A model generated the notes under the pieces. It worked only from the letters and a program-made list of their open reading frames with translations, made no database searches and had not been told where the DNA came from. Made by a program: the position numbers and the translations under genes. This document shows positions 46,552 to 55,163 of a DNA stretch of 55,163 nucleotides, one piece after another. Position 1 is the first letter of the stretch, and each line of letters begins with the position of its first letter. Source of the stretch: Biscogniauxia marginata (Eukaryota > Ascomycota > Sordariomycetes > Xylariales > Xylariaceae); NCBI GenBank assembly GCA_022695795.1, contig MU404219.1, forward strand, positions 1-55,163, in the 5' to 3' direction.

Positions 46552-48775
46552 GTGGACTTGGCGAGGCTTTCTTTGGTGCTGCTCAAGTTTGGGGGGGCTT
46601 GGGGAATTGACCGCAGGCCTTGGTGGTGCAGGGATCGTACGACGAACAAGTCTGACGAGTGTAACGCACGCATCGAAGTGAGGATGAAAGGACAGATGGA
46701 TGTTTATCCCGGGGCTCAGTGGTGGTGGCCCGACGATGTATGTAGGCATGCAAGCCTGCCGAGTGACAAAATGCGACTAGGAAAAAAGGGAAGAAAAAAA
46801 GCTCCAACGTCCAGCGGGCCGGCGCACCAAATCATGCACGGTGTAGAACTTCGTTTGGTGCCCGAGTCGAGTCCAAATGTCTCGTCGAGGAGTCGAGCCC
46901 CGGTGCTTACTCTCGGGCTGAGCTCTTACGACTCGAGTGTGGCGTCAACCATGCACAAAATATCCCAAGGCTTGGTGCAGATCGGGGATACGACCGTATC
47001 TGCCGAGTTTCTTCAGCACGTCGCCAAGCCGCCTGTCGCGCTCGTCGTTGTAGCCGTCGTCAGATAAGGACGTAAGCTCAAAGTATAAGCGAAACTATCG
47101 TGAAAGTATATGTGTGTACGTAGGTATGTATATAAATAGATATATCTCTCTATATATATTGGTGATGGTAGTCGAAAAAAGAAGATTATCCATTAGGTGA
47201 ATCAAGAAGGTCTTACTAAGAAAGGCTTCGGAAGAAAAAGGGAGAAAAAGGTGGTTGGAATTAAAAGATTTAGTCAGCTCCCAGCTGCCCCCCGACGTTA
47301 CTTCCTGTTAGTAACCTAAGGTATGAAGCCGAAATTGGATCGACTAAGGTAGACTTGGGTAACGCATAGGTTATGCGCTATGCATTTCGGGTTTGCTTTT
47401 ACATGTAGGCCAATGGAGGAGCAGCGGAGGGTTTTTGGAAGGTTTCCACATCCTGAGTTTAATCCAGCATCGGAGACCGAAAGCGATCGCAAATTCCAAA
47501 ACTTTTTTCTTTTACTGAGGTCCCTTCCGCTCTCCCCCGGAGATTATGGCTTGGTACCTGTGGCTGTGCTGTGGGCTAGTAACGGGTGGGGGCATAAACC
47601 CGGCTACTGATCTTGTGAACACATGACGTTACGTTCCCAATTTTTCATCTTTAGTCTAGCGCGGCCGGCCCCGAGCATAGGTTGGCTCGCCCACTAATAA
47701 TGAGTAATAACCGGCGCCATTATCTTCTCCCGTCCACCCGTTCTTATCAACAGTTCTGGTCAACTGACCTCCAGTAAGACTTTAATATCGAACCACTGCG
47801 TGATAGACAGCCACCCGCCCTGTAAGGCCTCATCGAAAAGACAGCGAATAGATTTCGAAATCCTGAGACACCATGGCACCCACTACGCCACGTATCTAGT
47901 GTAGGGTGTAGGTAGGTAGGTAGGTAGGTAGGTAGGTTCGTGAGATATGATATCCAGCCGGTCAGCCTGCCAGCCAGCCAGCAGAGATGATCCCACTTAT
48001 TAGGTGCATCACAGCAAGGACCTATCACAGTACATCTCACGTAGTTGGTTTGCAGGTTATTTGAAATTCATCGCAGGAGAAACTTTTATTATACAGCTTG
48101 CCCAGAGACTCTCGTGGGCGACGAAGGATGAGAAACGCAATCGTGAAAGAAAAGAAAAACTTTCGGGAAAACAAAACCACTGTGTCCACCACAAGGCAGA
48201 ACCATCCTTTCCACCAAGTCGAATGGCGGAAGCCAGCGCCAAAACGCAAGGCCAACGTGCGATCCGAAGAAAGCACTCTTTCTCACCTCCTCAGATAGTA
48301 GTAGCATAAGAGCACTATAAGGTCGAGAAAGGTATACCCGGATCCGTCACTCCTTCTAGGCCAGATGAGTCTAAAGAAGGTTATGATTGGATCCGATGCC
48401 GGAGCATCAGGGTTGAGAAAGACCGCGCAATTCAGTAAGATGGTAGGAATCAGTGTCGAAAGTCGAGAGATGGAGAAGAAAGGAACCGCAATGTCGAAAA
48501 TAGGGGGGTATTCCGGGCCATGAGTTGTCCGCCAACGCCATGACCAGATGCCAGAAGAAAAGAAAAAAACGAATGCCAGACTGTGAAATTTTTGGATTTA
48601 TGATGCAGAAGTTGGAAAAGACGTGTGATGGCCCTAGAACCAGCGGGTTAGCAACCATCTCAAAATCATGTAGCGGTAGAGGCATATATATACCTTAGGG
48701 GTAAGGCGAAATGGCAGCTTCGAAGGGGCCAAGCAGAAATTCGAAAGCCGTATGCCGAAAAGACATTAGGTATGT
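46552..48775. other. Intergenic region between two minus-strand genes
   Basis: About 2.2 kb. It contains the probable promoter of the DUF4050 gene in its left part, a TATATATA-like run near 47110-47160, a (TAGG)n microsatellite, and the 3' flank of the 766-residue gene. No supported gene; several overlapping 60-100 codon frames at 48037-48309 on both strands have no motif. Confidence 0.55.
47909..47937 (+). repeat. (TAGG)n microsatellite
   Basis: Seven perfect TAGG units. The same word occurs singly or doubly across most intergenic regions of this window. Confidence 0.9.
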
Positions 48776-51076
48776 CTAGTTATTGTTCTCCGGGTAAGAG
48801 ATGAAGGCAAGGCCGTCGTCGGTCTCGCTCAGTCGAGGCTGGGCCCCGCGGTTGTTCGTGGTTCGGCTGGAGACCTCACCCATGCGATCAAAGTTCGGCT
48901 GATCGTAAGCACCCGACAGGCGATCAAGCGTGTCGTTGACCTCGGCGCGGTAGTTCTCGTCTTGCGCGTGTCGAGAAGCGACCTCGAAGGCCGCAGCACC
49001 GGTCATCTGGCGGAGGTCCTCTTCGGTGAAACCGAAGTCCTCAACCGGAACAGCGAAGTTTGGCACGTTCTCGTGGACTTTGGTGGAATCGATGGCGTTA
49101 TCGATCATTGCTGCCAGTGGGATGTTCTGAGCCGCACCCTGACTAACACCCTCATACTCGGGGAGGCGCTGTGAGATGGTCTGGGCTCCAACGAGAGGTC
49201 TAGGCTCCGCATGGACGGTAGCGTGAGGAGGCCCGTTGTGTTCGGCCGCGAGAGCAGCGTTGAGCGCGTTGGTGTGAGCGCGCGCGTCGGGGTTGTTGGG
49301 GAACAATGCCTCCGTGGCCACAAAGCCGCCTTGCGCCGGGAGGCCCCCATTGAGACCCTTCTCGACAATGACCTCGGCTAGAAGGTTCGAGGATGCGACG
49401 AACTTGCTGGCCGCCTTGGCCGCCTGGACGCGGTCGTAGTACGCAGTGGATCGGTCGGCAATCCGGTTTCGCATCGTCAGGCTGCTGTCGATCTGGTTGT
49501 CGTGAACGAGGGCGCGACCAAAAACCCTCCCTTCGACCTCAATCTCGTCCAAGAGGCTTTCCTTGTACGCCTCAATAGCGAGGCCAATTCCGTACTGTAC
49601 GCCCTCGATCCATACCTGATCCGTGTTGTTGCAGACGCCGACAGCGATCATGTGGGATCTCAGCGACTCGTAAACGTTCACCGGCAGGACTTGGTTCGGG
49701 TCGGGATACGCAGACCAGGTACCGGGCCGGGCATACGGGTTGTAGTGGAAGGGGTCCCCCTCCAGGTTAACCGGGACCGGCGGAATCTGGTAGGCCGGCG
49801 CGAATCCCGTGCTATAGTAATAGGGATTGTTGCCAGTGCGGGGAGCGGCGTTGATATCATTGGGCAGGCTCACTGCAGTGCTGTGCGGCACATTGTCGCT
49901 GTTGAAACCATTGAAGCTAAGGTTTCCGGCATTGGCGGAGGACGAAGCACCACCGGACCCACCAAACTGGTTAGGAGCAGCAGCAGAAGGTCCATTGTTG
50001 AACGATCCCTGTGCCGCAGCAGCACCGGCGGGGTTCGGGACGTTGTAGTAAGGGGCAGCAGATCCGGCATGAGGCTGGAAATTGCCGCCGGGTTGTTGAG
50101 CACCGCCAGCTTGAGCACCAACAGCTGGAAGGTTCATGTTGATGTCAAAGTTGGCAGGATTCTGGGTACCAAAGACGAAAGATTCATTGTTGCCGGGCGG
50201 CTGGAAGGTACTGGTAGCCGGCTGGGGCGCGGGAGCGAGCGGCCGCAGGTTGTTGGCCACTCCGAAGGCATTACCGCCGGCGGAAGTGGGAACCTGGTGG
50301 TTGTTGGAAGAAGGTCCAACATTGCCGGAGAACTCCATGCCGATGTCATTCTGCTGGCCGGGACCTGCGAAAGACGTGCTGGCACTGAAGTCCGTGCCGG
50401 TGGTTGCAGGCTGCTGCATGCCGATAGAACCCGGTTGCTGAGCCATGGTGGTTGGCAACCCAGGAGCAAGCTCACTAGCAGCAGACGACGGGCGAGAGTT
50501 CACACGTCGGGTTTGCTTCGACTGAGTGGCACGTTGCATGGGGCTAGGCGAGGCACTGTGATCAGGAAACTGACTCAGTGCTCCAGAAGACGTGTTCTTG
50601 ACACGGCGTCCCTCTGCACTCTGGTTAGTGATTGCTTCGAAGGTGAGAGGAGCAGCAGAAGTGGGAGTGCGAGGCCCAGCAAGAGCACTACGACCCGCAC
50701 CCGACAGCAAGTCATGGCTTTGCTCAATAGCACGGTAGTTCAATTGTCTGCGAGCAAAGCGTTCTCTGCGCGCGACAGATTGTGCAGCAGTGAGTGAACG
50801 ATTGAGAGTGCGGTTTGCACCGGGGAAATGACCAATTGGGAGCGAGACACGACGAGGCGTAGGGGTGGGAGGCATTTGAGCAGAAGATTGAGAAGGCCGC
50901 TCAAGTGTAGTGGTCATGCGTCGAGTCAGGCGGATCGAAAGCACCGATCCTTCAAGACGAACGCGAGAACCACCGCGACCACGTCCATTTTGGCCTAGAG
51001 TAGCCTCCATGGATGCGTTGGATGCCGCGCCTGTTCCATTCTCGCCGTGATGGTCGCCCGGTTGCTTGGGAGCCAT
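48776..51076 (-). CDS. Large disordered Asn/Gln/Gly/Ala-rich hypothetical protein
   Basis: Single-exon frame of 766 residues from the ATG at 51076. I do not recognise the family. Residues 1-200 are basic and Ser/Thr/Arg-rich (RLEGSVLSIRLTRRM, RRERFARRQLNYR). Residues 210-430 are low complexity, rich in Asn, Gln, Gly, Pro and Ala, with scattered FG and PYY motifs, prion-like in composition. Residues about 450-560 look folded: PNQVLPVNVYESLRSHMIAV, DQVWIEGVQYGIGLAIEAYK and EIEVEGRVFGRALVHDN. The C-terminus has a short helical EDFGFTEEDLRQM segment and ends in acidic residues. No signal peptide or membrane helix. Codon use matches the neighbours, and the long opposite-strand frame at 49502-50797 is a by-product of this. 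A nuclear or RNA-granule role would fit the composition, but that is inference. Confidence 0.8.
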   Translation of the reverse strand: MAPKQPGDHHGENGTGAASNASMEATLGQNGRGRGGSRVRLEGSVLSIRLTRRMTTTLERPSQSSAQMPPTPTPRRVSLPIGHFPGANRTLNRSLTAAQSVARRERFARRQLNYRAIEQSHDLLSGAGRSALAGPRTPTSAAPLTFEAITNQSAEGRRVKNTSSGALSQFPDHSASPSPMQRATQSKQTRRVNSRPSSAASELAPGLPTTMAQQPGSIGMQQPATTGTDFSASTSFAGPGQQNDIGMEFSGNVGPSSNNHQVPTSAGGNAFGVANNLRPLAPAPQPATSTFQPPGNNESFVFGTQNPANFDINMNLPAVGAQAGGAQQPGGNFQPHAGSAAPYYNVPNPAGAAAAQGSFNNGPSAAAPNQFGGSGGASSSANAGNLSFNGFNSDNVPHSTAVSLPNDINAAPRTGNNPYYYSTGFAPAYQIPPVPVNLEGDPFHYNPYARPGTWSAYPDPNQVLPVNVYESLRSHMIAVGVCNNTDQVWIEGVQYGIGLAIEAYKESLLDEIEVEGRVFGRALVHDNQIDSSLTMRNRIADRSTAYYDRVQAAKAASKFVASSNLLAEVIVEKGLNGGLPAQGGFVATEALFPNNPDARAHTNALNAALAAEHNGPPHATVHAEPRPLVGAQTISQRLPEYEGVSQGAAQNIPLAAMIDNAIDSTKVHENVPNFAVPVEDFGFTEEDLRQMTGAAAFEVASRHAQDENYRAEVNDTLDRLSGAYDQPNFDRMGEVSSRTTNNRGAQPRLSETDDGLAFISYPENNN

Positions 51077-51091
51077 CTTGTCGAGGGTGTA

Positions 51092-51375
51092 CTAGGGTAA
51101 TGTGCGAGGTGGATGCAGGGTGCGAGATGTTTTGGGGTGTGCCACGAGGCAGATGTATGAGATGCACGAAGGTATGGGCAGAAGGGCAAAAATTGAGGAA
51201 TTTGCAGAAGAAGAGGAAACAGAATGATTCTGTAGGTGATTTGGGATTGTGTGATGAAAGCTGTGTGCTTGCAGGGTTTGCAGAGGTGTGCAATGTTGTG
51301 GGTGGTGAGAGAGTAAGAGAGGAAGAGAAGAGAGAGAGAGGTGGTGAGGCTGGGGGGAAAAGATTCTGCTCTTAC
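51092..51375 (-). other. Candidate 5' untranslated intron of the 766-residue gene
   Basis: On the minus strand, AAG|GTAAGAG at 51375 and CCCTAG at 51092, 16 bases before the start codon, would remove 284 bases of leader. Introns close to the start in long fungal leaders are common. Only transcript data could confirm it. Confidence 0.3.
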
Positions 51376-54300
51376 CTTGGGATGCAATACTGCGGTACCG
51401 CTTTCGGTCTAGAAGATCAAACTCTTCGGACATCACGAAGGTCTGGCACGAAAGAGACTCGGCGTCGCCGACTTTGGTGGAGGTAATAGAAAAAGAGGGT
51501 GATGGTGAACTCGCCGACGACGATGCTGTCAAGAAAGACAGCGGGAAGAGAGTAACGGAGGTGGTGGGAGTGAGAAAGAGTGTATTGAGGTAACGACAAC
51601 AATTCCAATGTCAATGTGAATGGTGGAAGACCTAGAGTAGCAGTGAGCTTGCTGGTGGTTGTTGTGGAGAAAGAAAGTTGTGAAGTGTGAAGGGTGAAGG
51701 GTGAAAGGTGGAGGGTGGAGGGTGTAATGGCGGCGAGGAGGATGGTGGGTGTTGTGTTGTGTTGGCAAGAAGGGAATCACGGCAATGGTGGGAGAAAGTA
51801 TTTATGGTAGGAAGAGGAGTTGGTGGTAAGGGTGGAGGAAAGGTGAAGAAAAAAAAAACTAACGTTGAATGAAGGTCACAATGCTGGTAGGGCTGGTGGG
51901 AGGAGAGGAGACAGGAGTACATTGATTTTTGGCAGCACCTGTGTTGGCAATAAATAGTAAGGTTGGGGGGAATCAGGAACAACGGATTAAGGGGACGAGG
52001 ACGAGGTGAATGGTCGAAATCAGCAGCATGAACTTCACAATAAAATGTATTGTCGTCGATAGGGGGATTATTGTCGTGGTGATTTTGGTGGTTCAGGATG
52101 GGTGTGGTAGGTAGGAGATCACGAACCTGAAAAAAAAAATTTCAGCAAGAGCACGTTGTGCTGTATCGGTTATTGTTTTTTATTTTGTGCAGGCTTTGCA
52201 GTGTGCGTGTTTTGATGTGTGGTGCGGTGTCGACGTGCTAAGTTGGGAGAAACGGCAATATCGGTTCTCTATAGCAACGAAAGGGGGGCTGATGTGAACG
52301 ACGGCGAGGTTAGCAGTCAGTACTTGACAGCCAGTCGAACTCTAGGCATGGCAGGGGAGAACAATAACATAGAACCATGCATTGGATTTTGTATTTTGAA
52401 TGATATATTATTCTGGTGTACTATATACTTTTATAAACAGATGCTTTCTACTCCTTGCATGCTATGTACTCGAGGTTCACCAAGCTGTAGCCCTTTTGGT
52501 ACTGTACATTCAATGTCGATTATCGAGTATGAACCGCCAAGACAAGTTCCAGGTACCTCACTGTTTTACCAACTTGGGCTGTACCGGATAAACCAAGGTA
52601 TTTTGCTGAGCAGGCAACATTACAATTGTCACAAAAGTGAAATATGTGACAATAGTGTGCTATGGGGAAAGGGGGAAATGGGGGGCTTGAACACGTCCTT
52701 AGCTTTTGGCATTCAGCATTCACTAGATAAACACAGCAGCAAACATTATGAAAAACTATTTGGTCATGTGTGTGTTTATCTCTGAACAGTACTTCAAAGG
52801 GCATGCGCGTTTACTCATTGCTACGTGAAAGCGAGTACCAGCTTGACATTAAATATTACCAGCCCTTAATGGCGTGAACTCGATATGCCATATGATCTGC
52901 CCATCGGGCGGGCAATAATTGATGAACGTTGGTGCTGGCATGTTCTACTGAACACTGGTAATTTTTGAACAGCAGGCGTGGAAGATTGTACGTTGCTATT
53001 GGGAGGCAGAATCAGGAAATAAGGGCTAATATAATATTCTACAGCACACGGGTCAGCTCTTGTGACAAGCTGACAACCGTCTTTGCCGCTGATTTTAATA
53101 TGGACTCGGGTTCACCCTAGAATCATGGCTGAGTATGGGATTCGTCATGATATTTGACACGTTAGACATATTAATTGACCACGGAGCTGTGATGACCATT
53201 AGAAGTAATCCTAGCAATGGGATTAGAAAAGACATGGTCCTAGTCAAGGGATGAGAACATGAAGATGCATAGGATTATGAAAAACCCCGTCCGAGTTGAA
53301 ATAAGTACTTATCAGAGGCCTCGGTAACCCGTGGTAACCTTTGTCAATGGAGTATTATGGTAATGAGACGAACAGGATGTACAAGTCCAGTCAGGAGACA
53401 ACGAGATTATTTATATGCAAAATGCCATTTGTCTAGGTACCTTGGGTTTTATTTCCTCGAAAATAACTACGTTACCATCCACTATCGAAGTACCTCTGCA
53501 TAATAACAGTACGTGTTAAATATTAAAAGAAACTCGAGTGTATGATACCTTGCTATTATGTCACCACCGTCAAGTAGTATATCACGATAAACCCGCAAGA
53601 CGACTCCCATACCTGCTGCATTATTAGAATTTTCTAAATCTCTAAATCATGTTGATATGGTATTTCTTCTATATATATACACATTTCGTAGATTAGCTTG
53701 CCTACTGCAATTCGCCATCTGATATTTCCTCCCTCAAAAACCCCAGCAATTCTGTACAAAATTCTAGCCTACTTCAAAATGACTTCCAAGGATTTCGTGG
53801 GTGCACCTTAGTACGTTCTGTCGCTCACTATCGGACATCACACATACCATTTAGGTGGTACATTATCGCTTCCTGACCAGCACTCTCCGGAGGCTATGTG
53901 ATTAAGGCATATTATGTACTGCACCAAGATAATGATCGTCTCGTTTATATACAGTGCACTGAACTAGGGGAGTGCCACGAAGCATGCCTTGAGCTGTGGT
54001 AGAAACACAGTTGTGGCCCAGAGAACCTAAGCTACGGATACCTAGAGAGCGGGCCACTATATATATGCGCTCTCATCTATCCCGTACCTTCTGCTCCCTA
54101 CCACCTCTAGGAGCCGCCATATAATACGGCCATAACCGCACCCATACTCACATGTCCTCGAGACCTGACAAAGGGGGTGATTAGGAGAGAAACACTTCTA
54201 CAAGAGTTCAGGGGAAGGCTAGGGACTAGGGGAGAAAGGTGCGGGGATGGACAGGTAAATGAAATACTTGTCAGGCTTATTTAGACCTTGCCAAAGTTGT

Positions 54301-54570
54301 AGAGTCGCCCTGTTGGAAGATCGCCAACATTTGACGCCATGGAGTTTGATTTTTATACCAAAAGTACATCTTCCGCTAGTAGTTAGGGAAAATACAATTT
54401 GTGAGCTATGAGTTCTGGAAACCGTACAAGGCATTACATGAAGATTTAATATGTCCTTAACCTAATTGATTTTAAGATAGAGAGAGATATGTTACGACAC
54501 GGCAATCTGGACGACTTATACCTGCATGGGTTACGTGCCGCACCGCCGCTTTTGCTTAGACCCGCTCAAG
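51376..54570. other. Upstream leader and intergenic region
   Basis: About 3.2 kb. The first 700 bases are G/A-rich on the plus strand (C/T-rich for the minus-strand gene) with irregular GGGTGAAGGGTGAAAGGTGGAGGG repeats at 51690-51725, likely leader and promoter. The rest holds a 188-codon frame (52219-52785) that lacks an ATG at its head and has no motif. A possible broken gene start with TATA-like sequence lies near 53670-53860. No supported gene. Confidence 0.5.
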
Positions 54571-55163
54571 TGTTAACCACCTTATACTTACTTAACGTAA
54601 GCAATAAAGTCCTTATGATGTAGTGTTTTAAATAGCTTCAATTATAACCAAGGGGTCTTTAAACTGCCTTTTTAATATAAAAAGTACTTAGTTATAAAAC
54701 ACTTTTTAATTAAGATATTAATATTTTATATAATTTTAACTTTATATCGTTTTTTCTTTCTTTTTTAAAAGTTTATAAATATAACTTTTATTTATTTATA
54801 TTAATTATTATTTAATTCCGATTTTTATTATTTATATATAACGTATTATATAAATAAATAAATAAAATAAGCTTATAAATAAAATGGGTTTTTATATAAA
54901 ATCGACTTTTTCGAAAAGTTTATAACTTTATACGTAAAAATCAAAAAGTCTCGAACTTTTTTCTTTAATTATATATTTATATACTTTAATTAAAATTAAA
55001 AAACAAGAAAAGAAAACGCGTAAAAACTAAAATTAAAACAAAACATATAAACCTTTTTATATATATATTTTTTTAATTTTTTAATTTTTTAATTTTTTAA
55101 TTTTTTAATTTTTTAATTTTTTAATTTTTTAATTTTTTAATTTTTTAATTTTTTAATTTTTTA
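54571..55163. other. Extreme AT-rich block at the right edge
   Basis: From about 54600 the sequence becomes almost free of G and C and is dominated by TA, AA and TT steps (TTATAAATA, TTAATTAT). No frame of note. High TpA with loss of CpA is what repeat-induced point mutation produces, so this is probably the edge of a RIP-affected AT isochore. Confidence 0.7.
55069..55163 (+). repeat. Tandem TTTTTTAA repeat, about 12 copies
   Basis: A nearly perfect 8-bp unit runs to the last base of the window, so its full length is unknown. Confidence 0.95.

Noticed and set aside
49502..50797. 431-codon plus-strand frame opposite the 766-residue gene
   Set aside because: It lacks an ATG at its head region with any start context, has no family features, and is explained by codon bias of the sense gene.
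52219..52785. 188-codon plus-strand frame
   Set aside because: It starts with GTG, has Cys-rich and uneven composition, and has no conserved motif. Probably a chance open frame.
1..55163. CRISPR arrays, prophage, bacterial operons or secondary-metabolite clusters
   Set aside because: No regularly spaced repeats and no polyketide, peptide-synthetase or terpene synthase motifs were seen. The gene content is that of a eukaryotic chromosome arm.

Overview
This window looks like the genome of a filamentous ascomycete (Pezizomycotina, probably Sordariomycetes). The evidence is short introns (mostly 47-110 nt, GT-AG with CTAAC/CTGAC-like branch sites), a fungal MUS7/MMS22 repair protein, a Zn2Cys6 regulator, a DUF4050/Gag1-like protein, and intergenic DNA peppered with TAGGTAGG/CCTACCTA words. 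No prokaryotic operons, rRNA genes or CRISPR arrays are visible. All gene models below were built by joining exons by eye, checking splice signals and reading phase; identities rest on recognised motifs, not on a database search.

Left part (1-34.1 kb) is ordinary gene-bearing DNA. In order it holds a CCCH zinc-finger protein (+), a secreted carbohydrate esterase family 1 enzyme (+), a Zn2Cys6 transcription factor (-), origin recognition complex subunit 5 (+), glycogen branching enzyme (-), mitochondrial ClpX/Mcx1 (+), cytochrome c oxidase subunit IV/COX5 (-), MUS7/MMS22 (+), and a large mitochondrial AAA+ ATPase (+). Pairs alternate between convergent and divergent, so several promoters are shared (TF/ORC5, GBE1/MCX1, COX5/MUS7). 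Three of the products (Mcx1, Cox5, the AAA+ ATPase) are expected in mitochondria and two (ORC5, MUS7) act in DNA replication or repair. They are separate single-gene transcription units and I see no biosynthetic cluster.

Middle part (about 34.1-44.6 kb) is different: gene-poor, AT-richer and full of relics. It has a tRNA-like element with one A box and two B boxes, a decayed protein gene carrying two frameshifts and an in-frame stop, an orphan 294-residue gene with an acidic Met-rich repetitive tail, and a solo LTR of a retrotransposon with a perfect 5-bp target-site duplication. I read this as an accessory insertion or synteny-break island between conserved blocks.

Right part (44.6-55.2 kb) carries a two-exon DUF4050/Gag1-like clamp-domain gene (-) and a 766-residue intrinsically disordered Asn/Gln/Gly/Ala-rich protein (-). 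About 3.5 kb without convincing genes follows, and then the sequence collapses into an AT-only stretch ending in an 8-bp TTTTTTAA tandem repeat at the window edge, as expected at the border of a RIP-affected AT-rich isochore. The window's left edge is an equally extreme C-only tract.
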